A DNA stretch of 32,262 nt from CAZOKZ01 sp964580585 (GCA_964580585.1 CAZOKZ010000053.1:1-32262); one strand, 5' to 3'. Counted from the stretch's first letter, positions 7,032 to 15,588 are shown. Program-made: numbers and translations. The notes: generated by a model not told the origin, from the letters alone.

Positions 7032-7927
7032 CCGTCCAGGAAGAAAAGGACCCCACCATGCATAATTTGCCCCTGAGCGATTTGATTGGCCGCGCCGAAG
7101 TTTTAATCGAAGCGATGCCGTACATCCACAAACATCGGGGCTCCGTGGCTGTCATCAAGTACGGTGGCGCCGCGATGATCGACGCCGAGTTGAAAAAAGC
7201 CGTCATTCAGGACCTGACCCTGATGCAGATGGTTGGCATTCAGCCCGTTGTGGTGCATGGAGGCGGTAAAGAAATCACCGCGTTGCTCGACCAACTTGGC
7301 GCAGTAACGAAATTCATCGACGGTCAGCGTGTGACCGACGCGCAAGCGCTCGATGCCGCCGAGATGGTGCTCGTCGGGCGGCTTTCGGGCGAAATTGTTG
7401 CTTCGCTCAATACAAGCGGCGCGCGCGCCGTTGGCGTTTCCGGCAAAGGTGGTTCACTGCTGCGGGCTCGACGGCAACAGGGCGTGAACGACCTGGGTTT
7501 TGTGGGCGAGATCGAAAGCGTCCAACCCGAGTTGATCAACGTCCTCACCTCGAACGGATTCATTCCCGTCATTTCGCCCATCGGTCTTGGCGAAGACGGC
7601 CAATCGTATAATATAAATGCCGACGTGGCAGCGCTGGAAATCGCCAAAGCCGTGAAGGCCAAGAAACTCATCTTCCTCAGCGACATTCCCGGTGTCTTGC
7701 GCGACCGCAATGACGAATCCAGCCTTGTCGGCACAATCAAACGTGGCGAAGTCGAGCAACTGATCGCCGACGGCGTTGTTCAAGGTGGTATGATTCCCAA
7801 GATTCGTTCGGCGGCGAGTGCGCTTGACGTCTGCGAAAAAGTCCATATCATGGATGGACGTCGCCCACACAGTTTGCTGCTCGAACTCTTTACGCAAAAG
7901 GGCATTGGGACGCAAATTACTCGTTGA
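7028..7927 (+). CDS. argB: Acetylglutamate kinase
   Basis: Phosphorylates N-acetyl-L-glutamate with ATP, the second step of arginine synthesis, in the cytoplasm. The 299-residue product shows the whole family pattern: SVAVIKYGGAAM (phosphate-binding Lys and Gly), QPVVVHGGGKEI, RVTDAQALDAAEMVLVGR, NINADVAALEIAKAVKA, LIFLSDIPGVL and GGMIPKIRSAASAL. The N-terminal extension with helix (LIGRAEVLIEAMPYI) is like that of arginine-sensitive hexameric forms, so feedback inhibition is possible. The ATG at 7028 overlaps the SDR stop (ATGA) and has GGAG 8 bases upstream; ATG 7058, with AAGGA, is an alternative giving 289 residues. No other arg gene is present in the window. The stop is 10 bases before the ClC gene, so the three genes are probably co-transcribed. 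Confidence 0.95.
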   Translation: MTVQEEKDPTMHNLPLSDLIGRAEVLIEAMPYIHKHRGSVAVIKYGGAAMIDAELKKAVIQDLTLMQMVGIQPVVVHGGGKEITALLDQLGAVTKFIDGQRVTDAQALDAAEMVLVGRLSGEIVASLNTSGARAVGVSGKGGSLLRARRQQGVNDLGFVGEIESVQPELINVLTSNGFIPVISPIGLGEDGQSYNINADVAALEIAKAVKAKKLIFLSDIPGVLRDRNDESSLVGTIKRGEVEQLIADGVVQGGMIPKIRSAASALDVCEKVHIMDGRRPHSLLLELFTQKGIGTQITR

Positions 7928-7937
7928 TCGCGAGCCT

Positions 7938-9965
7938 ATGCGCAGCATTCGCCAATCGCTCGAATTCCTCCTGCGGGTCGCGCGGTCCGAACAGGTCATC
8001 ATCCTGGTCGCCGCCGCGCTCGTAGGAGCGTTCGCGGCATGCGGAGCGATTGTCTTTCGCTCGATGATCATGGGCGCGGGGGTGATTTTCTACGGCGCCG
8101 CCTATGACGATCTGGAAGCGATCCAGCGTCTTTCCTGGTACTCGAAACTCCTGACACCTGCGCTCGGCGCGTTAATTCTCGCACCGATTGTTGTCAAGCT
8201 CGCTCCCGAGGTGCGCGGCAGCGGCATTCCAGAAGTCATCGAATCCGTTGCTTCGGCGGGTGGCAGCATGCGCAAGCGTGTTGCGCCGCTGAAGGCACTG
8301 GCCTCCGCCATTTGTATCGGTAGCGGTGGTTCGGCGGGACGCGAAGGTCCCATCGTGCACATCGGCGCGGCGCTTGGCTCGTGGTTGGGGCAAACGCTGC
8401 GCATGTCGGTCAAGCAAGTGCGCACGCTGCTGGGTTGCGGTGTTGCGGGAGGCATCGCTGCGACCTTCAACACACCATTCGCGGGAGCGCTCTTCGCCGT
8501 CGAGGTCGTGCTGGGCGATTTTGGCACCGCGAAAATCAGCCCCATCGTCGTGGCCTCCGTTGTCGCCACCGTCATCAGCCGCCATTACACCGAAGCGTTC
8601 CCGCAGATTGTCGTTCCGTCCTTCGGCGAAAGCATCACGCTTGGCACCGTACATCCCTACATTGGTGTTGGTGTCGCGTGTGCGATTGTTTCTGCCTTTT
8701 TCATCTATTGTTTGCGTTGGAGTTGGAAAATTGCGGATCGCTGGAAATGGTCGCCGTATTTTCTGCCGGTTGCGGGCGGTTTGTTCGTCGGCGCAACGGC
8801 GCTGCTTGTGCCTCAGATTTACGGCGTTGGTTACGAGACGATCAACAACGTGCTGCAAAACAAAATCGGCATCGGATTGTTGCTCGCGATTTTGCTGACC
8901 AAGATTCTTGCCACATCGGCGACGCTGGGCAGCGGCGGCAGTGGCGGTGTGTTTGCTCCGTCCCTTTTTCTCGGAGCCGTCACCGGCAGCCTCGTCGGCC
9001 TCGTCACCGAAATGATCGATCCCAATATGCTCATCTCGCCGCACGCCTACGCGCTTGTTGGCATGGGAGCCATGGTGGCCGGAACCACGCGCGCGCCCAT
9101 TTCCGCCGTGCTTGTCATCTTTGAAATGACCCGAGATTACAACACCATCATTCCGTTGATGGCCGCGTGCATTCCCGCCGTATTGATCAGCGCGACATTG
9201 CAACGCGATTCGATTTACATCGCGAAACTGACGCATCGCGGCGTGAATTTACGCACGAAAAATGAACTCAATGTACTCAAAGGACTTCACGTCAGCGACG
9301 TGATGAGTCAACGTCTCGACTCCGTCCCCCCTGAAACCCAACTCACCGATCTCGTGGATAAATTCCTCGGTTCGCATTACACACAAGTTTGGATGACCGA
9401 TTCGGAAACCAACAAATTACTTGGCGTAATCGAGGCGAAAAATTTCCAGATCGCGCTACTCGAACGTGAAGCACTCATCATGCTCATCCTCGCGCAAGAC
9501 GTTGCCGGGCCCGTTAGTGTCACCACGCATCCCGAAGACGACCTCAGTCTCGTGATGCGACTTTTTGAAGAAGCCAACGCCGATATTTTACCCGTGATCG
9601 ATCGCGAAACCGGCATTTTACTAGGCGATTTAATGCGTTCCGACGTTATCGAAGCTTACAATCGCGAACTCGCTCAACGCGACGTGGTGAACACCGCCAT
9701 CGATTCGATTCACCTTTCCGATCGCCTCGGCGAAGTCGATATCGGCGACGGATACGCGATTGTTGAGTACGAAGTCCCCAAACACCTGGAAGGCAAAACG
9801 CTCATTCAACTCGACCTGCGTCGCCAGATCAGCGCACAGGTATTGATCATCAAGCGTCACGGTAAACGCGAAGTCCCCGGACCGCAAACAGCCTTGAAAA
9901 CCGGGGATATTCTGCTTCTGGCAGGGGAGAAAGACGTGCTCGAAAAGAACTTAAGGAAGATTTGA
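7938..9965 (+). CDS. ClC-family chloride channel/transporter with CBS pair and RCK_C (TrkA-C) domain
   Basis: A 675-residue inner-membrane protein. Residues 1 to about 440 form the ClC fold: GSGIPEV (central Ser), GGSAGREGP with gating Glu136, FNTPFAGALFAVEVV, GSGGSGGVFAPSLFLG (Phe ligand) and TRDYNTIIP (Tyr ligand). Two CBS motifs follow from about residue 450 (LHVSDVMSQRLDSV...), then an RCK_C/TrkA-C domain from about 595 (VEYEVPKHLEGKTLIQLDL ... TGDILLLAGEKDVLE). Aligned to E. coli ClC-ec1 by the FNxPxAGxLF motif, Glu202 is kept (Glu189) but proton glutamate Glu203 is Val190, as in channel-type ClCs. The CBS and RCK_C domains point to cytoplasmic nucleotide or ligand control. The gene is last in the SDR-argB-ClC run and convergent with livF, stop codons 10 bases apart. 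The earlier start at 7818 would overlap argB by 110 bases and is rejected. Confidence 0.92.
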   Translation: MRSIRQSLEFLLRVARSEQVIILVAAALVGAFAACGAIVFRSMIMGAGVIFYGAAYDDLEAIQRLSWYSKLLTPALGALILAPIVVKLAPEVRGSGIPEVIESVASAGGSMRKRVAPLKALASAICIGSGGSAGREGPIVHIGAALGSWLGQTLRMSVKQVRTLLGCGVAGGIAATFNTPFAGALFAVEVVLGDFGTAKISPIVVASVVATVISRHYTEAFPQIVVPSFGESITLGTVHPYIGVGVACAIVSAFFIYCLRWSWKIADRWKWSPYFLPVAGGLFVGATALLVPQIYGVGYETINNVLQNKIGIGLLLAILLTKILATSATLGSGGSGGVFAPSLFLGAVTGSLVGLVTEMIDPNMLISPHAYALVGMGAMVAGTTRAPISAVLVIFEMTRDYNTIIPLMAACIPAVLISATLQRDSIYIAKLTHRGVNLRTKNELNVLKGLHVSDVMSQRLDSVPPETQLTDLVDKFLGSHYTQVWMTDSETNKLLGVIEAKNFQIALLEREALIMLILAQDVAGPVSVTTHPEDDLSLVMRLFEEANADILPVIDRETGILLGDLMRSDVIEAYNRELAQRDVVNTAIDSIHLSDRLGEVDIGDGYAIVEYEVPKHLEGKTLIQLDLRRQISAQVLIIKRHGKREVPGPQTALKTGDILLLAGEKDVLEKNLRKI

Positions 9966-9975
9966 TCCTGTAAAA

Positions 9976-10695
9976 TCAATGCCCGGAAATGCCCAGGTAC
10001 GCTTTTCGCACCTCTTCGCTTTTTTCGAGCGTTTTGGCTTTATCCTGCATGATGATCGACCCGACTTCGAGCACGTATCCGTAGTGCGCATTTTTCAAAG
10101 CGATATGCGCGTTTTGCTCAACGAGCAACACCGTCGTTCCATCGTCGTTAATTTCGCGGATGATCTGGAAAATCACTTTCACGATTTGCGGTGCAAGCCC
10201 AAGCGACGGTTCGTCGAGCATCATCAGCCTCGGGCGCGTCATCAACGCGCGCGCAATGGCGAGCATTTGTTGCTCGCCGCCCGACAGCGTCCCCGCGCGT
10301 TGGTTTAGCCGCTCGCGCAGGCGCGGAAACAATTCCAACGCGCGGTCGCGATCCTTGGCGATTTGCGCTTTGTCTTTGCGAATGTACGCGCCGAGCGCCA
10401 TGTTTTCGCTGACCGATAAATCCTGAAAAATACCGCGTCCTTCGGGCACGTGAGCGATGCCGCAACGCACGATGTCGTGTGGCGCTTTGCCCGTGATCGG
10501 TTTACCGTCGAAGAGCACTTCGCCGTTCTTCGGTTTGATCAACCCGGAAATAGAACGCAACGTTGTTGATTTTCCCGCACCGTTACAACCGAGCAACGTC
10601 ACGATCTGGCCTTCATCAACCTTCAGACTAACGCCTTTCAGCGCCTGGATCGCACCGTAACTGACATCGAGGCCGCGCAGTTCCAGTAAACTCAT
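9976..10695 (-). CDS. livF: Branched-chain amino acid ABC transporter ATP-binding protein LivF
   Basis: A 239-residue ATPase subunit that powers import together with LivG. It has Walker A GCNGAGKS, Q-loop region, HVPEGRGIFQDLSV (the PEGRxIF stretch typical of LivF), signature LSGGEQQ, Walker B LMMLDEPSLGLAP and H-loop region LLVEQN (Gln-Asn as usual in LivF). The C-terminus KAYLG is also family typical. The ATG at 10695 overlaps the livG stop as ATGA; longer open frame to 10839 lies inside livG and is ignored. It is last in the livKHMGF operon. Family members also carry amides, urea or aromatic acids, so the true substrate is open. Confidence 0.95.
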   Translation of the reverse strand: MSLLELRGLDVSYGAIQALKGVSLKVDEGQIVTLLGCNGAGKSTTLRSISGLIKPKNGEVLFDGKPITGKAPHDIVRCGIAHVPEGRGIFQDLSVSENMALGAYIRKDKAQIAKDRDRALELFPRLRERLNQRAGTLSGGEQQMLAIARALMTRPRLMMLDEPSLGLAPQIVKVIFQIIREINDDGTTVLLVEQNAHIALKNAHYGYVLEVGSIIMQDKAKTLEKSEEVRKAYLGISGH

Positions 10696-11495
10696 GGCAG
10701 TTCCACCTCGTCGTCGGAAAACGCGATTTCTTCCGGCTCGCCCAAGTAGGCCTCGATCACTTTCGGATCGTTTTGAATTTCCGCAGGCGTGCCTTTCGCA
10801 ATGATCCGCCCGTATTCCACCACCGTGATGCGTTCGCAAATATCCATCACGAGCCCCATGTCGTGTTCGATCAGCAAAATGGTGACGGAGAACTGATCGA
10901 TGAGCGAACGAATCAACCCCGCCAGGTTTTGTTTCTCTTGTTTATTCATACCCGCGGCGGGTTCATCGAGCAGCAACAGCTTGGGGCGGGAGGCCAGTGC
11001 GCGTGCAATTTCGAGACGGCGTTGATCGCCGTACGGCAGGTTCTTCGCCATTTCCTTCGCGCGGTGCGAGAGATTAAAAACCTCCAGCAACTCCTCGGCG
11101 TGCACGCAAGTTTCGGCTTCTTCGCGAAAGAAATCACCTGTGCGACCCAGGGCCGAGAACATTGAATGTTTCGTCGTCAAATGCTGCGCAATACGAACAT
11201 TATCCAACACCGTCATGTTACCAAACAGGCGAATATTCTGGAAAGTACGCGCCGCGCCGGCCGCTGCAATTTGAAACGGCTTCAGCTTTGTTAGGTCCTT
11301 GCCATCGAGCAATAATTTGCCTTCGTCCGGTTTATAAACGCCCGTGAGCAGGTTGAAAATCGTCGTTTTGCCCGCGCCGTTCGGGCCGATCAAACCTTCA
11401 AGCGAACCTTGCGGAATCGAATGGGTGAACTCCGATACCGCCTTCAGACCACCGAACGAAATCGACAGATTTTCAATTTCCAGGAGAGCGGTCAT
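10692..11495 (-). CDS. livG: Branched-chain amino acid ABC transporter ATP-binding protein LivG
   Basis: A 267-residue ATPase partner of LivF on the cytoplasmic side of the membrane. Visible motifs are Walker A GPNGAGKT, Q-loop with ARTFQNIRLFGNMTV (characteristic of LivG), a signature segment LPYGDQRRLEIARAL (divergent 'YGxQR' form normal for LivG), Walker B LLLLDEPAAGMN and H-loop LLIEHDM. After the usual AYLG end it carries an acidic extension EPEEIAFSDDEVELP. Both ends overlap neighbours by 4 bases (ATGA with livM and with livF), so translation of livM-livG-livF is tightly coupled. Confidence 0.95.
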   Translation of the reverse strand: MTALLEIENLSISFGGLKAVSEFTHSIPQGSLEGLIGPNGAGKTTIFNLLTGVYKPDEGKLLLDGKDLTKLKPFQIAAAGAARTFQNIRLFGNMTVLDNVRIAQHLTTKHSMFSALGRTGDFFREEAETCVHAEELLEVFNLSHRAKEMAKNLPYGDQRRLEIARALASRPKLLLLDEPAAGMNKQEKQNLAGLIRSLIDQFSVTILLIEHDMGLVMDICERITVVEYGRIIAKGTPAEIQNDPKVIEAYLGEPEEIAFSDDEVELP

Positions 11496-12607
11496 GGCGA
11501 CGCCTCCGTGGGTGTTTTACGCTTGAATTTTGCCACGATCCAATTCTTGACGTCCGAAATTTCGTACACGCCGAACAATCCCTGGGGACGGAGAATCATC
11601 ACAATGATCAACATCAACGCATAGATGATCATGCGGTAATCGGCGAACTCGCGCAACGCTTCCGGCAGCACCGTCAAACTGGCTGCGGCGATGATCGCGC
11701 CACTGATCGAACCCATTCCGCCGAGCACCACCATAATGACGACTTCGATGGATTTCTGAAATCCCAACTCGCGCGGGTTCAACGTCGTGCCCAGCATGTG
11801 CGCAAAGAGCCCGCCCGCGATACCGGCTAAAAATGCCGAAATCACAAACGCGCGCACCTTGTATTTTGCCGTGTTGATGCCCATGGCTTCGGCGGCGATC
11901 TCATCTTCGCGGATCGACAAAAATGCGCGGCCATAACTGGAAACTTTCAATCGATACGCGACAAGGATCGTCAAAAAAACGAACACATAAACCCAGAATA
12001 AATTCGTATAACGCGGAAACGGTCGCGCGACGAAACCGAGCGAACCGCCCAGGCTCGTTGCCATGTCGAGAAGCGACGCTTGTTTGATTTCCTCGTTCGT
12101 TGGAATCACATCGCGCGTGATTTGCAGCAACACACGTACGATCTCGCCGAATCCCAACGTGACAATCGCCAGATAATCGCCGCGTAATCTCAACGATGGT
12201 AATCCAACCAGAAACCCAATCACCGCGGCGACCAATCCGCCTGCCAACAGCGACGTGAGGAACACCATGCTTCCGGAACTGAAAAGGCCCTCGTGAATTG
12301 CCGAGGACCCGAAGATCAAATGCGAACCGTAATAGGTGAAAGCCGCCGCCGTATAGCCGCCAATGGCCATGAAACCGGCATGGCCCAGCGAAAACTGGCC
12401 CGTGTATCCGTTTACGATATTCAACGAAACGGCGAGGATAATCCCGATGCCAACATCGAGCATGATTTTGGCCGGATAACGGTCGATCACGCCTCGTTCG
12501 CCTGCCAGGTACAGCAGATATGCTCCTGCCACGCACGCCAGCAGGGGAGCCATGCTGCGAAATGCAATCGCCGAGGTGCTTTTCGGAGTGGCGGTCAGAA
12601 ATTTCAC
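11492..12607 (-). CDS. livM: Branched-chain amino acid ABC transporter permease LivM
   Basis: A 371-residue integral membrane permease. The LivM pattern is clear: NIVNGYTGQFSLGHAGFMAI, LPSLRLRGDYLAIVTLGFGE, then YGRAFLSIREDEIAAEAMGI (EAA-type loop contacting the ATPases), AGIAGGLFAH and MVVLGGMGSISGAIIAA, ending LRPQGLFGVYE. About eight to ten hydrophobic segments are present. I chose the GTG at 12607, one base after the livH stop, with GGAG 10 bases upstream; a TTG at 12637 that overlaps livH is less likely. It pairs with LivH to form the membrane channel. Confidence 0.92.
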   Translation of the reverse strand: MKFLTATPKSTSAIAFRSMAPLLACVAGAYLLYLAGERGVIDRYPAKIMLDVGIGIILAVSLNIVNGYTGQFSLGHAGFMAIGGYTAAAFTYYGSHLIFGSSAIHEGLFSSGSMVFLTSLLAGGLVAAVIGFLVGLPSLRLRGDYLAIVTLGFGEIVRVLLQITRDVIPTNEEIKQASLLDMATSLGGSLGFVARPFPRYTNLFWVYVFVFLTILVAYRLKVSSYGRAFLSIREDEIAAEAMGINTAKYKVRAFVISAFLAGIAGGLFAHMLGTTLNPRELGFQKSIEVVIMVVLGGMGSISGAIIAAASLTVLPEALREFADYRMIIYALMLIIVMILRPQGLFGVYEISDVKNWIVAKFKRKTPTEASP

Positions 12608-12608
12608 G

Positions 12609-13562
12609 TTAGACTTTCTCCGCCACGACTTTGCCAAAGATACCCGTAGGTTTGACCAGGAGCACGAAAATCAAAATCGAAAACACGTACACGTCGCGCA
12701 GGTCCGGTGTCAGGTACGCCGCGCCGAACATTTCCACCATGCCAATAAGAAGCCCGCCAACCACGGCGCCTTGAATGTTTCCAATGCCCCCCACGACCGC
12801 TGCGACAAAGGCCTTCAAACCCAGCAACACCCACGTCGAATCGGCGGGTTGATTCAGGCCAGGGTACTTCGTTGCGTACAAAAAACCTGCCGCCGCCGCC
12901 AGCGCGGACCCCGTCAGGAACGTAAATCCAATCACACGATTAGGTGAAATGCCCATCAGCGCGGCTGTTTGCGGATTCTCCGACACAGCGCGCATTGCTC
13001 GCCCCAAATTAGTGCGAAAGACCATGATTTCCAAAATTACCATCAGGATTACCGTGATGCTCATGACGAGCACATCGACGAGCAACACCCGCACGTTGCC
13101 GATCATAAACAACGCATCTTCACTGATCAGCGTCGGCATGCGTTGTGGCTGCGTACCGAAGATGGAAAACTCGAAACCGAGCAGCGAGGTGTTTTCCAGT
13201 TGGCAGAAGTTTTCCAGAAACAAACTGACCCCAATGGCGGTGATCAGGTAGTTCAGACGCGGGGCGCCTCGAAGTGGCGCGTAGGCCAGTTTTTCAATCA
13301 GCACGCCGAGCGCGCCGCAAAAAACCATCGTTGCCACAAGGATCAGGGGCACGGCGTAAAACGGCGGCATTGCTTCCGGGTTCGTCCAACCCATCATCCG
13401 GGCAAAGACAAACGACATCCATGCACCGATCATGAACACGTTGGCGTGGGCGAAATTGATAAACTTTAAAATGCCATACACCATCGTATAGCCCAGCGCG
13501 ATCAGCGCGTAGAAGCTGCCGACGGATAACCCGTTCAGGAATGTCTGAAGAAACGTTGTCAT
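12609..13562 (-). CDS. livH: Branched-chain amino acid ABC transporter permease LivH
   Basis: A 317-residue membrane permease. It starts MTTFLQTFLNGLSVGSFYAL with the typical ALGYTMVYGILKFINFAHAN, and contains APLRGAPRLNYLITAIGVSLFLEN, the cytoplasmic loop TNLGRAMRAVSENPQTAALM, and a C-terminal GGIGNIQGAVVGGLLIGMVE with LVKPTGIFGK. These are the family hallmarks. Eight or so hydrophobic segments are visible. It follows livK after a 66-base gap holding a strong hairpin, and its stop is one base before the livM GTG. Confidence 0.94.
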   Translation of the reverse strand: MTTFLQTFLNGLSVGSFYALIALGYTMVYGILKFINFAHANVFMIGAWMSFVFARMMGWTNPEAMPPFYAVPLILVATMVFCGALGVLIEKLAYAPLRGAPRLNYLITAIGVSLFLENFCQLENTSLLGFEFSIFGTQPQRMPTLISEDALFMIGNVRVLLVDVLVMSITVILMVILEIMVFRTNLGRAMRAVSENPQTAALMGISPNRVIGFTFLTGSALAAAAGFLYATKYPGLNQPADSTWVLLGLKAFVAAVVGGIGNIQGAVVGGLLIGMVEMFGAAYLTPDLRDVYVFSILIFVLLVKPTGIFGKVVAEKV

Positions 13563-13575
13563 GATGAAATGGAAA

Positions 13576-13611
13576 ATGGGCGCCTCGATCGATTCGATAC
13601 AAGGCGCCCAT
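13576..13611. terminator. Intercistronic hairpin between livK and livH
   Basis: Perfect 10-base arms ATGGGCGCCT (13576-13585) and AGGCGCCCAT (13602-13611) enclose a 16-base loop. On the coding (minus) strand the stem is followed by the short U-rich run ATTTTCCATTTC before the livH start. It probably acts as a leaky attenuator or an RNA-stabilising hairpin that raises livK over the membrane genes, as is known for other binding-protein operons. Confidence 0.6.
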
Positions 13612-13628
13612 ATGACTTTCGGGGGAAA

Positions 13629-14858
13629 TTACTTCGGAGGTTCAACAGACGTGACAAACACCTGCTTGCCGCCTTTGTATTGCAGCACAACGCCCTTCTT
13701 GCGTGCGTTGCGGTTTTCATCGATCGTAATGCTTCCCGTTACCCCTGGGAAATTTTGCGTCGCCGCAATCGCAGCAGCGATGTCCTTGCCCTCGAACGAT
13801 TCCGCGCGCATCAGGGCATCGAACATCAACATCGCCGCGTCGTAACCCAACGCAGCCAAAGCATCCGGCGTTTGGTCGTGTTTATCGGCATACTTTTTCA
13901 CGAACTCCTGAACCGCAGGATCCGTGTCTTCGGACGAATAGTGGTTAGAAAGATAACATCCCTCGATCGCTTCGCCTGCGATTTCCGGCAGTTTCGGTGA
14001 ATCCCATCCGTCGCCGCCCATCAGCGGAACCGTCAACCCCTGGCGACGCGCCTGGAGCGCAATGTTCGCCACTTCCGTGTAATAGCCGGGGATATAAACC
14101 GCATCGGGTTCTTTTTCGAGAATCGAGCTGATCTGCGCGCTGAAATCCGTGTCGCCGCTCGAATACGCCTGCGTCGTCACCACCGTGCCGCCCATCGATT
14201 CAAACGCCTTGGTGAAGTCATCGCGCAGCCCCGTCGAGTACGCCTGCTGCTGATCGTACAAAATCGCCACATTTTTGGCCTCGACGTTTTCCGACAAGAA
14301 TTTCGCCGCGATATAACCCTGGAAGGAGTCCACAAAGCAAACGCGGAAAATCATGTCGCCGATTTCTGTCACCTTCGCGTTTGTCGAAGCCGGGCTGATC
14401 ATCGGCACGCCATATTGTTGGGCCACATCGCCGCCCGCCAGCGACAGCGACGACGGCACGTCGCCCAAAATCGCGATCACGTTGTCCTTAGTGATCAAGC
14501 GCGTGACTGCTGTGCCCGCTTCCTGAGCTTTGCCTTGATTGTCGTACGTGATAATTTCCACCGGACGGCCGTTGATGCCGCCCGCTCCGTTCAACTCTTC
14601 CAACGCAATCGCCACTCCATTGGCCGACGATTGGCCAAACGTTGCCACCGAACCGGTAAGAGGCGTATATTGGCCAAGAACGATTGGCTCGGGGGTCACT
14701 TCCGTCGTCGAAGAATCGGACGATGTCGAGTTGGCTTTTTCCGAGCCAGAACCGGAGCATCCTGCTACCATCATCAAACCAAACGTCAACATCAACGAAG
14801 CCAGCCATCCGTTCGCGCGCAGGCGTTTCGGACAGAATCGTGTGGATTCAGCAATCAT
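13629..14858 (-). CDS. livK: Branched-chain amino acid ABC transporter substrate-binding lipoprotein
   Basis: A 409-residue periplasmic binding protein (Peripla_BP_6/LivK type), first gene of the liv operon. The N-terminus has a basic leader, a hydrophobic core and lipobox VAGC, so it should be a lipoprotein. A Ser/Thr-rich linker follows, then IVLGQYTPLTGSVATFGQSS, INGRPVEIITYDNQGKAQEA, GDVPSSLSLAGGDVAQQYG and PMISPASTN, all typical ligand-pocket elements. Later segments NVAILYDQQQAYSTGLRDDF and the repeated alpha/beta lobe complete the fold. The ATG at 14858 has GGTGAGG just upstream; the open frame continues to 15038 but that part is not protein-like. Ligand is probably a branched-chain amino acid; amides and other organic acids are known for relatives. 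Confidence 0.92.
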   Translation of the reverse strand: MIAESTRFCPKRLRANGWLASLMLTFGLMMVAGCSGSGSEKANSTSSDSSTTEVTPEPIVLGQYTPLTGSVATFGQSSANGVAIALEELNGAGGINGRPVEIITYDNQGKAQEAGTAVTRLITKDNVIAILGDVPSSLSLAGGDVAQQYGVPMISPASTNAKVTEIGDMIFRVCFVDSFQGYIAAKFLSENVEAKNVAILYDQQQAYSTGLRDDFTKAFESMGGTVVTTQAYSSGDTDFSAQISSILEKEPDAVYIPGYYTEVANIALQARRQGLTVPLMGGDGWDSPKLPEIAGEAIEGCYLSNHYSSEDTDPAVQEFVKKYADKHDQTPDALAALGYDAAMLMFDALMRAESFEGKDIAAAIAATQNFPGVTGSITIDENRNARKKGVVLQYKGGKQVFVTSVEPPK

Positions 14859-15156
14859 GGGAGCCTCACCTTGTGTATAATGTGCGTGCTCCCGGTAGCC
14901 CAGGGGGGGAGCCGTGTCAAGCGAGAGCCCGCTAAAATGCCGCCTCGGGCGCAACAGCCGTTGATTGAAGCGGTACGAAGTTGCGGGGTTTGGGGTTCCG
15001 TTGATTTTTTTGTCACCCATAGGACCTACCTGTCCCATGGAACCAATGCGACAAAGAGGATAAATAGGACACGCCCGCCAGGTCTATTGCCCCCCGGGGA
15101 TTTCAACATTCAACCGCCGCATTGGCTCCCGTAAAATTCATCCTTCATCCTTTCCC
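14859..15156. other. Intergenic region between livK and uspA (298 bases)
   Basis: No gene is supported. It should hold the livK promoter, but no well spaced -35/-10 pair was found. It contains a dyad at 15017-15040 (CCAT-A-GGAC, 6 bases, GTCC-C-ATGG), degenerate octamer-like TCCTAT/GGACA tracts at 15016-15072, and two GGATGAA heptads near the uspA end. Confidence 0.5.
15137..15150 (-). repeat. Two GGATGAA heptads after uspA
   Basis: TTCATCC occurs twice in tandem on the plus strand (15137-15143 and 15144-15150). On the coding strand of uspA the first GGATGAA begins 7 bases after the stop, the same spacing as at fpr. Confidence 0.8.
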
Positions 15157-15588
15157 TCAGTCCCGCAACACCAGCACCGGACAATGGGCATACCGCACCA
15201 CCCGTTCCGCCACCGAACCGATCAGCAAATGCGCCGCCCCCGTGCGCCCATGCGAATGAATCACAATCGCCCCAGCGCCACGGTCGCGCGCAAAACGCGC
15301 AATCTCGTTCGCCGGATCGCCAAACAGCACCGCAACCCGGGCTTCCGCGCACCCCCGCTTACGCAACGCCTCCTCAATCAACTGCTCCGTGCGTTGGCGT
15401 CGCGCCTCGTCATCCACCGGCACCGCCAGCATTCCCCCCGGATCGAGCGTGCTGAGCACCTGCAACACATGAATCACATACAACTGCGAAGCATCGTTTG
15501 CGATATCAATCGCCTTATCCAACGCCGACATGGAAAAATCCGACAAATCCACTGGCACCAAAATACAACCTTCCGGCTCCCAACTCAT
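15157..15588 (-). CDS. Universal stress protein (UspA family)
   Basis: A 143-residue single-domain Usp protein. It starts with the usual beta strand GCILVPVDLSDFSMSALDKA, followed by a segment YVIHVL and the C-terminal nucleotide-binding block HSHGRTGAAHLLIGSVAERV and CPVLVLRD. The canonical ATP motif G-2X-G-9X-G(S/T) is present except that the first Gly is His, so ATP binding may be altered. Usp proteins help stressed or slow-growing cells; the exact role here is unknown. The ATG at 15588 has a strong GGAGGTG 6 bases upstream; open frame to 15717 is ignored. It is a single gene between the liv operon and the propeller gene. Confidence 0.92.
   Translation of the reverse strand: MSWEPEGCILVPVDLSDFSMSALDKAIDIANDASQLYVIHVLQVLSTLDPGGMLAVPVDDEARRQRTEQLIEEALRKRGCAEARVAVLFGDPANEIARFARDRGAGAIVIHSHGRTGAAHLLIGSVAERVVRYAHCPVLVLRD

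Noticed and set aside
14874..14920. Possible livK promoter: minus-strand TTGACA (14920-14915) and TATACA (14879-14874)
   Set aside because: The two elements are 35 bases apart, about twice the usual spacing, so they do not form one promoter.
15157..15588. His in place of the first Gly of the Usp ATP motif as a sign of lost function
   Set aside because: The rest of the motif (G-9X-GS) is intact and Usp proteins vary at this position; too little to claim a functional change.
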